In this document: one piece after another, positions 1 to 7,334 of the stretch
Position numbering within the stretch: the first letter of the stretch is position 1
Layout: the number at the start of each line of letters is the position of its first letter
Assembly (NCBI RefSeq): GCF_001612905.1
Contig: NZ_BDBI01000026.1
Span: forward strand, 166,638 to 230,637
From: Nocardia ignorata NBRC 108230
GTDB taxonomy: Bacteria; Actinomycetota; Actinomycetes; Mycobacteriales; Mycobacteriaceae
Reading direction: 5' to 3'
DNA: 64,000 bases
The notes under the pieces: model-generated
What the model was told of the DNA's origin: nothing
Database searches by the model: none
The model's input: only the letters and a program-made list of their open reading frames with translations
Translations under genes and position numbers: made by a program

Positions 1-405
1 ACCTGGGTCAAGGAAGTCAAGGAGTCGATGAAGGAGCTCGACATCGACTCGGCCTTCGCCGACCGCTCGGTGAACGAGGGCTTCTCCGGTGGCGAGAAGA
101 AGCGCCACGAGGTGCTGCAGCTCGGCCTGCTCAAGCCGAAGATCGCGATCCTCGACGAGACCGACTCCGGCCTCGACGTCGACGCGCTGCGCATCGTCTC
201 CGACGGCGTGAACCGCTACAAGGATCGCGAGGACGGCGGCGTCCTGCTGATCACGCACTACACCCGCATCCTGCGCTACATCAAGCCCGACTTCGTGCAC
301 GTGTTCGTCAACGGCCGCATCGTCGCCGAAGGCGGCTCCGAGCTGGCCGAGGAACTCGACGCGAACGGCTACGTGCGCTTCACGTCCGCGACCACTGGAG
401 CCTGA
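1..405 (+). CDS. sufC: SufC, Fe-S assembly ATPase (3' part only)
   Basis: The reading frame is open from the first base of the window, so the N-terminus with Walker A lies outside. What remains is the C-terminal half of the soluble ABC-type ATPase SufC: the signature motif in NEGFSGGEKKRHEVLQ, Walker B in KIAILDETDSGLDVDALR and the H-loop histidine in LLITHY. SufC drives the SufBCD scaffold that assembles Fe-S clusters in the cytoplasm. It is followed after 5 nt by sufS and then by sufU and sufT, the usual actinobacterial suf operon order (Rv1463-Rv1466 in M. tuberculosis). The ETDSGLD form of Walker B is typical of SufC rather than of importer ATPases. Confidence 0.95.
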   Translation, partial: TWVKEVKESMKELDIDSAFADRSVNEGFSGGEKKRHEVLQLGLLKPKIAILDETDSGLDVDALRIVSDGVNRYKDREDGGVLLITHYTRILRYIKPDFVHVFVNGRIVAEGGSELAEELDANGYVRFTSATTGA

Positions 406-410
406 CGACC

Positions 411-1673
411 ATGACCGCTGTGTCCGTCTCGGGATCGGCCCTCGACGTGGCCCGCATCCGGGCCGACTTCCCCATCCTGCACCGCACGGTGCGGGACGGG
501 AAACCGTTGGTGTACCTGGATTCCGGTGCCACCTCGCAGCGTCCGCTGCAGGTGCTCGACGCCGAGCGTGACTTCCTGCTCACCCGCAACTCGGCGGTGC
601 ACCGCGGTGCGCATCAGCTCGCCGAGGAGGCCACCGACTCCTATGAGGACGCGCGGGAGGTCATCGCGCGCTTCGTCGGTGCCGACGCGGGCGAGATCGT
701 GTTCACCAAGAACGCGACCGAGTCGTTGAACCTGGTGGCCAACGCCTTCGGTGACGACCGGTTCCCGTACAAGGTCGGACCCGGCGACGAGATCGTGATC
801 ACCGAACTCGAACACCACGCGAATCTCGTGCCGTGGCAGGAACTCGCGCGTCGCACCGGTGCCACGCTCGAGTGGTACGGGGTCACCGACGACGGACGCA
901 TCGACCTGGATTCGCTCGAACTGTCGCCCGCGACAAAGGTTCTCGCGTTCACCCACCAGTCCAACGTCACCGGTGCGGTTGCTCCGGTTGCCGAATTGGT
1001 CCGGCGCGCAAAGGAAGTCGGCGCGCTGGTCGTGCTCGACGCCTGCCAGTCGGTACCGCACCTCGGGGTGGACTTCCGTGAGCTCGGCGTCGATTTCGCC
1101 GCGTTCTCGGGTCACAAGATGTTCGGCCCGATGGGGGTGGGCGGCCTGTACGGTCGTCGGGCGCTGCTCGAGGAGACCCCGCCGTACATCACGGGCGGGT
1201 CGATGATCGAGACCGTCACCATGGAGAAGACCACCTACGCGCCGCCGCCGCAGCGCTTCGAGGCGGGCACCCCGATGACCTCGCAGGTCGTCGGTCTGGC
1301 CGCCGCGGTGCGGTATCTCGAAGATCTCGGCATGGACGCGATCGCCGCGCACGAACACGCGCTCACCGGTGCCGCGCTCGAAGGTCTGGGCGCCATCGAG
1401 GGTGTGCGCATCATCGGGCCCACCGAGAACGTGGAGCGCGGTGGCGCGGTGTCGTTCGTCGTCGACGGGGTACACGCCCACGACGTGGGCCAGATCCTCG
1501 ACGACCAGGGTGTCGCCATCCGGGTCGGGCACCACTGCGCGTGGCCGCTGCACCGACGCTTCGGTGTCGCCGCGACCGCGCGGGCGTCCTTCGCCGCCTA
1601 CAACACGCTCGACGAGGTCGACGCACTGGTCACGGCCGTGCGGAAGGCTCAGACCTTCTTCGGAGTTGCATAG
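411..1673 (+). CDS. sufS: SufS cysteine desulfurase
   Basis: Group II (SufS/CsdA) PLP-dependent cysteine desulfurase, 420 aa, normal length. It removes sulfur from cysteine and passes it as persulfide to SufU for Fe-S cluster assembly. Visible landmarks are the PLP lysine K236 in SGHKMFGP, His pair 135-136 in the TELEHHAN cofactor-binding segment, and the active-site C376 in RVGHHCAWPL. The RxGHHC form with a short following loop marks the SufS rather than the IscS/NifS type. The ATG lies 5 nt after the sufC stop with a GGAG about 11 nt upstream, so it is translated within the suf operon. Confidence 0.95.
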   Translation: MTAVSVSGSALDVARIRADFPILHRTVRDGKPLVYLDSGATSQRPLQVLDAERDFLLTRNSAVHRGAHQLAEEATDSYEDAREVIARFVGADAGEIVFTKNATESLNLVANAFGDDRFPYKVGPGDEIVITELEHHANLVPWQELARRTGATLEWYGVTDDGRIDLDSLELSPATKVLAFTHQSNVTGAVAPVAELVRRAKEVGALVVLDACQSVPHLGVDFRELGVDFAAFSGHKMFGPMGVGGLYGRRALLEETPPYITGGSMIETVTMEKTTYAPPPQRFEAGTPMTSQVVGLAAAVRYLEDLGMDAIAAHEHALTGAALEGLGAIEGVRIIGPTENVERGGAVSFVVDGVHAHDVGQILDDQGVAIRVGHHCAWPLHRRFGVAATARASFAAYNTLDEVDALVTAVRKAQTFFGVA

Positions 1674-1676
1674 AAC

Positions 1677-2153
1677 ATGCGCATGGAGCAGATGTACCAG
1701 GAAGTGATCCTGGACCACTACAAGCACCCGCACCACCGCGGGCTGCGGGAACCGTTCGGTGCCCAGGTGCACCACGTGAACCCGACCTGCGGTGACGAGG
1801 TGACCCTGCGCGTGCACATCGACGACGCGGGCGAGGTCGCCGATGTCTCCTACGACGGTCAGGGCTGCTCGATCAGCCAGGCCGCCACCTCGATCCTCAC
1901 CGATCAGGTGATCGGACTGCCGGTGCAGCAGGCGCTGAAGGTGGTCGACTCCTACAGCGAGATGATCTCGAGCCGCGGCACCGTCGAGGGCGACGAGGAC
2001 ATGATCGGCGACGGTATCGCGCTCGCCGGTGTCGCCAAGTACCCCGCGCGCGTGAAGTGCGCCCTGCTGGGGTGGATGGCGTTCAAGGACGCTGTCGTGC
2101 AGATCGCCTCGGCCGAAGATGTGAAGCCTGCCATGGGAAATGGGGATGCGTGA
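1677..2153 (+). CDS. sufU: SufU sulfurtransferase/scaffold
   Basis: IscU/NifU-N family protein of 158 aa. The zinc/cluster ligands expected for SufU are present: C38 and D40 in PTCGDEV, C64 in GQGCSIS, and C128 in RVKCALLGW. SufU accepts persulfide sulfur from SufS C376 and hands it to SufB. It starts 3 nt after sufS stops and overlaps sufT, so the three genes are probably translationally coupled. The roughly 20-residue insertion before the last cysteine (GTVEGDEDMIGDG region) is the feature that separates SufU from IscU. Confidence 0.93.
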   Translation: MRMEQMYQEVILDHYKHPHHRGLREPFGAQVHHVNPTCGDEVTLRVHIDDAGEVADVSYDGQGCSISQAATSILTDQVIGLPVQQALKVVDSYSEMISSRGTVEGDEDMIGDGIALAGVAKYPARVKCALLGWMAFKDAVVQIASAEDVKPAMGNGDA

Positions 2154-2545
2154 TGAGTGAGACCAAGGCTGACGAAGCCACGACCGAAACTGCCGCGCCC
2201 ACTCCCGAAGCGGAGTTGACGCCCGAGCAGATCCAGCACATCGCCGATCTGGAAGAGGCCATGCGCGATGTGGTCGACCCCGAACTCGGGATCAATGTCG
2301 TCGACCTCGGCCTCGTGTACGGCATGTCCGTCGACGACGCCAACATCTGCACCCTCGACATGACGCTCACCTCGGCGGCCTGCCCGCTGACCGACGTCAT
2401 CGAGGACCAGTCCCGCAACGCCCTGGTGCGCAGCGGCCTGGTCGAGGACCTGAAGATCAACTGGGTCTGGATGCCCCCGTGGGGTCCGGACAAGATCACC
2501 GACGACGGCCGCGAACAGCTGCGCGCCCTCGGCTTCACGGTCTAG
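2153..2545 (+). CDS. sufT: SufT, MIP18/DUF59 Fe-S maturation factor
   Basis: 130 aa if started at the ATG that overlaps the sufU stop (TGATG). The frame is open further upstream but that part lies inside sufU and shows no protein-like sequence, so the overlapping ATG is preferred. After an acidic, Thr/Glu-rich N-terminal 25 residues comes a DUF59/MIP18 domain: DPELGINVVDLGLVYG, then TLTSAACPLTDVIEDQ with the conserved cysteine, and a WVWMPPWGPDKI segment. The family assists Fe-S insertion into target proteins. It is the last gene of the suf operon; a strong hairpin follows. Confidence 0.92.
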   Translation: MSETKADEATTETAAPTPEAELTPEQIQHIADLEEAMRDVVDPELGINVVDLGLVYGMSVDDANICTLDMTLTSAACPLTDVIEDQSRNALVRSGLVEDLKINWVWMPPWGPDKITDDGREQLRALGFTV

Positions 2546-2556
2546 ACAACACTTTT

Positions 2557-2602
2557 CGCCGCAGGCCCGGACCCCGCGTGGGTGCCGGGCCTGCGGCGTT
2601 TT
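2557..2602 (+). terminator. Rho-independent terminator of the suf operon
   Basis: Perfect 14-bp inverted repeat (CGCCGCAGGCCCGG at 2557-2570 and its complement at 2585-2598) followed by TTTT, starting 12 nt after the sufT stop. Confidence 0.9.
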
Positions 2603-2673
2603 CGCATCTGCGTTCAAACGTGAAGTGCGTCACTCCGATTGGCGGCCGGTGGTCCCAAATGGTCCACTTGTCG

Positions 2674-2691
2674 GTTCCGCGATCGCGGAAC
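2674..2691 (+). promoter_or_regulatory. Leader hairpin before DUF4189 gene 1
   Basis: GTTCCGC-GATC-GCGGAAC, a perfect 7-bp stem with a 4-nt loop, ending 24 nt before the ATG of the next gene and about 9 nt before its AGAGGAGAA ribosome-binding site. The same element precedes the two following paralogs. The seventh base pair is C-G here and G-C there, a compensated change that supports a folded RNA rather than a protein-binding site. Confidence 0.6.
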
Positions 2692-2715
2692 TGTTTGTCA
2701 GAGGAGAACTTTCGA

Positions 2716-3150
2716 ATGAGTTTCATGGGTAAGGCCGGCTTCGCCGTCGCGGCGCTCGGTCTTGTGGCCGGGTCGGTGTTCGGCGCCGGTGCCGCGAACG
2801 CGCAGAGCATGTTCGGCGCGATCGCTTTCAGTACGACCGATTGGACCTACGGGTCGAGCAGCAGCTGGCCGAGTGAGCAAGAGGCGCGCGAGCAGGCGAT
2901 CGCGAGCTGCGGCACCAACGGCGCCGCCGACTGCAGGGTCATGATCTCGTGGGCGAACGGCTGCGGCACGCTGGTCGTCAGCGACGACGGCGTCGCGGCC
3001 GCCTCCGGGCGCACCGCGGCCGAGGCGACGCGCGCGGCGTTCGAGCGGCTCTCCGAGCTCACCCCGACCGCGCAGCTCGCGAACTTCGGGTCCTCGGACC
3101 TGAGTGGCGCCAAGGTCGCCCGCGTGGTCTGCACCGCCAACGCGCGCTGA
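2716..3150 (+). CDS. Secreted DUF4189 protein, copy 1
   Basis: 144 aa. The ATG at 2716 has a good AGAGGAGAA site; the longer open frame upstream runs through the leader and is not protein-like. Residues 1-30 form a Sec signal peptide ending AANA-QS. The mature domain matches DUF4189: YGSSSSWPSEQEA, then four cysteines (SCGTNGAADC, WANGCGTLV, VVCTAN) likely forming two disulfides outside the membrane. The family has no assigned biochemical role. It is the first of three tandem paralogs with almost identical signal peptides and separate terminators, so each is probably its own transcript. This copy is the most diverged of the three. Confidence 0.85.
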   Translation: MSFMGKAGFAVAALGLVAGSVFGAGAANAQSMFGAIAFSTTDWTYGSSSSWPSEQEAREQAIASCGTNGAADCRVMISWANGCGTLVVSDDGVAAASGRTAAEATRAAFERLSELTPTAQLANFGSSDLSGAKVARVVCTANAR

Positions 3151-3165
3151 TCGACCGTACGACGC

Positions 3166-3204
3166 GGGCCCGGATCCTCTCTCGTGATCCGGGCCCCTCG
3201 TTTT
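3166..3204 (+). terminator. Terminator of DUF4189 gene 1
   Basis: Perfect 11-bp stem GGGCCCGGATC / GATCCGGGCCC (3166-3176 and 3186-3196) followed by CTCGTTTT. The same stem sequence ends the next two genes. Confidence 0.88.
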
Positions 3205-3274
3205 CTCCGTCGGTGATACACCGAAGCCGGTGATGTGAGATTTCGCGTTTCGGTTGGCCTTTCACGCGAATTGC

Positions 3275-3433
3275 ATGATGATCTGGAAAGTTCCGGACTT
3301 CCGGAACTGCTTCCAGAGGAGAACATTCGAATGAGTTTCATGAGTAAGGCCGGCTTCGCCGTTGTGGCACTCGGCCTTGCGGCCGGGTCGGTGTTCGGTG
3401 CCGGTTCGGCGAGTGCGGCGGGTGACCAGTGGG
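3275..3433 (+). repeat. 159-bp direct repeat, unit A (partner at 3852-4010)
   Basis: The segment covering leader hairpin, ribosome-binding site, signal-peptide codons and the first mature residues recurs without gaps at 3852-4010 with only six substitutions by my count (about 96% identical), whereas the rest of the two coding regions is far more diverged. It marks a recent duplication or gene conversion of the 5' portion. Confidence 0.85.
3290..3307 (+). promoter_or_regulatory. Leader hairpin before DUF4189 gene 2
   Basis: GTTCCGG-ACTT-CCGGAAC, 7-bp perfect stem ending 23 nt before the ATG at 3331; same position and size as the hairpin at 2674. Confidence 0.6.
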
Positions 3434-3759
3434 GCGCCATGGCCGTGGACGCCGACTGGTCGAACTACGGCCGTTCGGTCGACTACCCCACCCGCGCCGA
3501 GGCCGAGGCCGCCGCACTGGATCAGTGCGGCGCGGACGGCTGCGCCATCGAGGTGTCCTGGGTGAACGGCTGCCTGGCCCTGGTGGAGAACGAGCAGTAC
3601 ATCGCCTGGGGCAAGGGCTCGAACCGCGCCGAGGCCGAGCGGGAGGCCTACCTCGCGCTCACCGAGGGCACCCCGCAGAACCTGCTCGTCAACCTCGGCT
3701 CGTCGCAGATGGCAGGGGGCACCGTGATCGAAACGGTGTGCACCACCAACGCGAGCTGA
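3331..3759 (+). CDS. Secreted DUF4189 protein, copy 2
   Basis: 142 aa, ATG preceded by CAGAGGAGAA. The signal peptide spans residues 1-30 and probably ends GSASA-AG. The DUF4189 mature domain has YGRSVDYPTRAEAEAAAL, paired cysteines in QCGADGC, VNGCLALVE and ETVCTTN. The signal peptide is shared nearly base for base with copy 3 while the mature parts have diverged, which suggests the export/expression cassette is conserved and the exposed part varies. No enzyme motif was recognised. Confidence 0.85.
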   Translation: MSFMSKAGFAVVALGLAAGSVFGAGSASAAGDQWGAMAVDADWSNYGRSVDYPTRAEAEAAALDQCGADGCAIEVSWVNGCLALVENEQYIAWGKGSNRAEAEREAYLALTEGTPQNLLVNLGSSQMAGGTVIETVCTTNAS

Positions 3760-3773
3760 ACGCGATAGCAATC

Positions 3774-3806
3774 GGGCCCGGATCTCGAGCGGATCCGGGC
3801 CCTTTT
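3774..3806 (+). terminator. Terminator of DUF4189 gene 2
   Basis: GGGCCCGGATC (3774-3784) and its complement (3792-3802) followed directly by TTTT. Confidence 0.9.
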
Positions 3807-3851
3807 GCGTCGGTGCCTTTCCCCCTCGAGTTGGCTATCACCGATCTTTCG

Positions 3852-4010
3852 ATGATGATCTGGAAGGTTCCGGACTTCCGGAACAGTTTCCAGAGGAGAA
3901 CATTCGAATGAGTTTCATGAGTAGGGCCGGCTTCGCCGTTGTGGCACTCGGCCTTGCGGCCGGGTCGGTGCTCGGTGCCGGTTCGGCGAGCGCGGCGGGT
4001 GACCAGTGGG
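3852..4010 (+). repeat. 159-bp direct repeat, unit B (partner at 3275-3433)
   Basis: Second unit of the duplicated leader plus signal-peptide segment; see the unit at 3275-3433. Differences are six scattered substitutions, two of them next to the hairpin and the others mostly at third codon positions. Confidence 0.85.
3867..3884 (+). promoter_or_regulatory. Leader hairpin before DUF4189 gene 3
   Basis: GTTCCGG-ACTT-CCGGAAC stem-loop ending 23 nt before the ATG at 3908, identical to that of gene 2. Confidence 0.6.
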
Positions 4011-4336
4011 CGTCGGTCGCGTTGAGCGACAACGAGGCCATCTACGGCATCAGCGTGAACGAGGGCAGCGCCGAGGCCGCCATCGCCGCGGCGATCGCCG
4101 ACTGCCACCTGGCCGACTGCAACGAGGTCATGACCTGGGCCAACGGCTGCGGCGTTCTGGTCCAGAGCAACGACGGCCTCGCGTGGGCGTCCGGCCCGAC
4201 CCGCGCCGATGCCGAGCGCACGGCCTACGAGAGCCTGACCGAGCTGACCCCGACCGCCATGCTGGCCAACACCGGTTCGGCCAACCTGAGCGGCGCTCAC
4301 GTCGTCGACGCGATCTGCACCGCCAACGCGCGCTGA
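3908..4336 (+). CDS. Secreted DUF4189 protein, copy 3
   Basis: 142 aa with CAGAGGAGAA site. Signal peptide 1-30 ending GSASA-AG, then a DUF4189 domain with YGISVNEGSAEAAIAAAI, cysteines in DCHLADC, WANGCGVLV and AICTANAR. Same four-cysteine plan as copies 1 and 2, and the C-terminal CTANAR ending is shared with copy 1. Function unknown; extracytoplasmic location follows from the signal peptide. Confidence 0.85.
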   Translation: MSFMSRAGFAVVALGLAAGSVLGAGSASAAGDQWASVALSDNEAIYGISVNEGSAEAAIAAAIADCHLADCNEVMTWANGCGVLVQSNDGLAWASGPTRADAERTAYESLTELTPTAMLANTGSANLSGAHVVDAICTANAR

Positions 4337-4351
4337 TCGATACGGAACACC

Positions 4352-4382
4352 GGGCCCGGATCCTCTCGTGGGATCCGGGCCC
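4352..4382. terminator. Terminator shared by DUF4189 gene 3 and the converging TetR gene
   Basis: GGGCCCGGATC (4352-4362) and GATCCGGGCCC (4372-4382), the third copy of this stem. No T run on the + side; it lies between converging genes 16 nt and 7 nt away and may serve both. Confidence 0.7.
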
Positions 4383-4388
4383 GTCGCG

Positions 4389-5021
4389 TTATCGGGCCGG
4401 TTCGGCCTCGAGCGCCGAGGCGATCCAGGCGCCGATCATGTCGGCGGTCTGGTCGATCACCACATCGCGGTCCAGACCCTCGTCTTCCATTTCCACCGAC
4501 CGCAGCGCCGTGGCGAAACCGGCGTTGAGCACCACGAACGCCATCGTGTCGATATCGATGGTCTTGGTCGGGCCGAGCAGGTGGATCAGATACAACTTGA
4601 TGATCATGCGCAGCCGCGGCTCGAATTCGGGGATACCGCTGCCGTAGAAGTGCAGATCGGCGACGAGTGCCCGGACCAGGGGCCCGTTGGCAACGAGAAT
4701 CTGCACGGCGGTGCGGATCACCTCGGCGACCGAATCGCGCGGTGTCTTGTCCGCGGCGACGGTGAGGAACTTGCTGTATCGGTCCTCCACCTGCAGAAAC
4801 AGACTGTCGGTCAGCTCTTTCACGATCTCGTCGCGGTCGTTGAAATACCGGTACAGCGTGCCGATGCTGATGCCCGCCTCGCTGGCGATCCGGTTGGTCG
4901 AGGTGTTGCCGATGCCCCGGGTGCCGAAAAGGTGAGCGGATACCTCCAGAATGCGTGCCCGCGTCTCCCGTGCCCGATCCTGTTTCGGACGTTTGCGCTG
5001 CTTATCGGCTTGTGGGGGCAT
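4389..5021 (-). CDS. TetR/AcrR family regulator
   Basis: 210 aa. Lysine/arginine-rich start (MPPQADKQRKRPKQDRA), then a TetR DNA-binding domain: RARILEVSAHLFGTRGIGNTSTNRIASEAG with recognition helix ISIGTLYRYFNDRDEIV. The remaining 140 residues form the ligand-binding domain, of no class I recognise. It is divergent from the PucR-type regulator at 5169, with a palindrome in the shared intergenic region, so it probably controls itself and perhaps that neighbour. Confidence 0.85.
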   Translation of the reverse strand: MPPQADKQRKRPKQDRARETRARILEVSAHLFGTRGIGNTSTNRIASEAGISIGTLYRYFNDRDEIVKELTDSLFLQVEDRYSKFLTVAADKTPRDSVAEVIRTAVQILVANGPLVRALVADLHFYGSGIPEFEPRLRMIIKLYLIHLLGPTKTIDIDTMAFVVLNAGFATALRSVEMEDEGLDRDVVIDQTADMIGAWIASALEAEPAR

Positions 5022-5051
5022 CGGTGCACCTCGCGGGAAAGAGGAGTAGAA

Positions 5052-5069
5052 GGTGAGCGGTTACTCACC
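5052..5069. promoter_or_regulatory. Probable TetR operator
   Basis: GGTGAG-N6-CTCACC inverted repeat, 31 nt upstream of the TetR start and about 100 nt upstream of the divergent gene. Size and position suit a TetR dimer site. Confidence 0.5.
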
Positions 5070-5168
5070 CTACAGTCATGTCACGAGGAAGGCCTCGGTG
5101 TCGGCCATCACGTTGGGACACGTACCGGGGAAGCAGCACCGAACGGTGTGAACGAGGAGGAGTCGACG

Positions 5169-6443
5169 ATGACGATCCCAGTGGACAGGGGGCTGACATC
5201 CACGCTGGTCACCCATTTCGTGAACAACGTGGCGACCTGCCGGACGTTGCCCGGTGACGCGATCTCCGGCGAGGTGACCTCGGTGACGAGGATGTGCCTC
5301 GAGATCTGCGCCGGGTTGCTCGACGGGCGCGACGAGGAGGCCAAGCTGCACCGGCTCGCGGTCGCGGCGTCGGGGTGGGCGCGCGAGGGCGTGCCCATCG
5401 ACACGATCCTGCACGCGCTGCACGAGGGTTTCCGGATCGGTTTCGACGCGGCCTGCGCCGGGATGAGCCTGCCCGACGAGTTCCGCCGGCTGATCGCCAT
5501 CTCGGATGTCCTGTGCACCACCGTGACTCGCGCCTACATCCGCGAGCACCGCGAGATCGCCGGTGAGCACCACACCGCCGTGCACACGCTCACCTCCGCC
5601 CTGCTCGCCGGGCAGCCGACCATCACGATGGCCCGCGAGTGCGGGATCTCGGTGGCCGAATCGTATGCGGTGCTCGCCCTTTCGATCGGGGAGCATCCCG
5701 ACGAGCACGATGCCCGGCTGAACTCCTCGGTGGTCGCGCGGCGCAAGCTGCGCCGGGTGCAGGCCGCGCTGGCGCACCGCTGCGGGGAGCAGGCGCTGTC
5801 GCTGCTGTCGGTCGACGGTGGCACGCTGCTCATTCCGGCCGACCTGCTCGCCGACGATCAGCTCGACGGCCTCGTCGAGGCCCTGTCGCGGGCCGCCCGC
5901 GTGGATGTGACCGCGGCGCTGGTGACTTCGCCCGCGGCCGAGATCCCCGACGCGGCGCAGCGCGCCCACGAATTGCTCGACATGGTGGAGCGGCTCGATT
6001 GCGAACCCGGCCTGTACCGCTTCGGCGATCTGGCGCTGGAATACCAGCTCACCAGGCCCGGTCCCGGCCGCGCCCGGCTCGGTGAACTGCTCGCCCCGCT
6101 GGACAAGCACCCCGAGCTGTACGAAACGCTGCGCGTGCACATCGCCAACAACATGAACCGGCAGCGCACGGCCCGCCTGCTGCACATCCACACCAACACC
6201 GTCGACTACCGGCTGCGGCGCGTCGCCCAGCTCACCGGGCTCGACCCGGCGCAGGCCTCGGGGCTGTGGCAGTTGCGGTCGGCGATGATCGCCCGCAGCT
6301 TCCACACCGGTCCGAGAGTGCCCGCCGAGCAGGTGGCCTCGACCGGCCTCGGCGGCCCGGTGGGTACCAGCGGCCCGCGCCGGGCCCGGGCGGACGCCGA
6401 GGTCTGTCCCGCACCGGGACTCGGCGGCGTGCGCTCGGCCTGA
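5169..6443 (+). CDS. PucR/CdaR-like helix-turn-helix regulator
   Basis: 424 aa from the ATG at 5169, which has a strong GAGGAGGAG site 7 nt upstream; the open frame extends further back but without protein character. The N-terminal part (about residues 20-130) resembles the regulator domain of actinobacterial PucR-like proteins (EEAKLHRLAVAASGWAREG, VLCTTVTRAYIREHREI). The C-terminal 65 residues carry the PucR-type HTH: ETLRVHIANNMNRQRTARLLHIHTNTVDYRLRRVAQLTGLDP. Likely a DNA-binding activator or repressor with an unknown ligand. The last 40 residues are Pro/Gly/Arg-rich and probably disordered. Confidence 0.8.
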   Translation: MTIPVDRGLTSTLVTHFVNNVATCRTLPGDAISGEVTSVTRMCLEICAGLLDGRDEEAKLHRLAVAASGWAREGVPIDTILHALHEGFRIGFDAACAGMSLPDEFRRLIAISDVLCTTVTRAYIREHREIAGEHHTAVHTLTSALLAGQPTITMARECGISVAESYAVLALSIGEHPDEHDARLNSSVVARRKLRRVQAALAHRCGEQALSLLSVDGGTLLIPADLLADDQLDGLVEALSRAARVDVTAALVTSPAAEIPDAAQRAHELLDMVERLDCEPGLYRFGDLALEYQLTRPGPGRARLGELLAPLDKHPELYETLRVHIANNMNRQRTARLLHIHTNTVDYRLRRVAQLTGLDPAQASGLWQLRSAMIARSFHTGPRVPAEQVASTGLGGPVGTSGPRRARADAEVCPAPGLGGVRSA

Positions 6444-6461
6444 CTCCGGGCACCGGGTGAT

Positions 6462-7200
6462 TCAGCGGCGCAACACCTTCCGGGCCGGCCAGTTGCCGAG
6501 GAACTGGACGGCCTGGACGCCGGCGATGATGATCATTGCCGCCGTGCAACTCCCGCGGCCGGTCCAGTTCGCGGCCGTCGGGCCGGTTGTGCAGCACGGT
6601 GCCGACGAACGAGCGCGTCGACTCGGCCCGCGGCGCCGCGAAAACATCGAAGGTGGGCGCCAATTCGACGATCCGGCCCTCGGCGAGCACCGCGACCCGG
6701 TCGGCGACCGCGCGGATCACATCCATCTCGTGGGTGATCACCACGATGGTCACCCCGAGTTCGGATCGACCTTCTTCGACAGCCGCAGCACCTCACCGGT
6801 GGTTTCCGGGTCGAGCGCGGAGGTTGCCTCGTCGGCGAGCAGCAGCGACGGGGAGGTGGCCAGCGCCCTGGCGATTCCCAGCGCTGCTTCTGCCCGCCCG
6901 AGAGCTGATCGGGATAGGCACGGGCTTTGTCGGTGAGGCCGACGAATTCCAGCGGTTCGGGCACCCGCGCCTTGCGCTCGGTGCGCTTCCAGCCCGCCAC
7001 CTTCACCGGGTACTCCACATTGCCCGCGGCCGTGCGCGATCGGAAGAGATTGAACTGCTGGAACACCATGCCGATATCGCGGCGCGGCGTGCGCACGGCC
7101 GACTCCGGCACCTCGGTGATCGGGATGCCCGAGATCGTGACTGTGCCCGACGTGGGCTTCTCCACAACTGTTCGAATTGCCTCGAGCCAGAGCCTCACCA
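6462..7200 (-). pseudogene. Decayed methionine ABC importer (metN fragment joined to metI 3' end)
   Basis: The minus strand shows pieces of MetN in several frames. In order: VVEKPTSGTVTI (just after where Walker A should be), RRDIGMVFQQFNLFRSRT (Q-loop), YPDQLSGGQKQR (signature); then in a second frame GIARALATSPSLLLADEATSALDPETT (Walker B); then in a third THEMDVIRAVADRVAVLAEGRIVE. Next comes a short stretch, again in another frame, MIIIAGVQAVQFLGNW with a basic end, like the C-terminus of the permease MetI. So at least three frame breaks, loss of the N-terminus with Walker A, and a deletion removing the MetN C-terminal part and most of MetI. No substrate-binding MetQ gene is present. Confidence 0.8.
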
Positions 7201-7202
7201 AT

Positions 7203-7222
7203 AGTTAGACGCCCGTCTAACT
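7203..7222. promoter_or_regulatory. TetR-type operator-like palindrome
   Basis: AGTTAGACGCCCGTCTAACT: two perfect 9-bp arms around CC. The TTAGAC..GTCTAA pattern is typical of operators of TetR repressors. It sits exactly at the broken 5' edge of the metN remnant, with no TetR gene beside it. Confidence 0.5.
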
Positions 7223-7334
7223 TGCGGTGCCTTGCGAGGTACGGGTCTCCTGCTTGACGCGCTCGGTGACGCCACGAAAAGTCCTTGGCCCGAAACTGGG
7301 ACAGCCTATATAGTTCGTTTGACCAAAACTAGAG

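Noticed and set aside
6462..7200. Functional ABC ATPase on the minus strand
   Set aside because: No Walker A and at least three frame changes; treated as a pseudogene.
7303..7334. Imperfect palindrome around TAGTTCGTTTGACCAAAACTA before the NADAR gene
   Set aside because: Only the outer five bases pair; too weak to call an operator.
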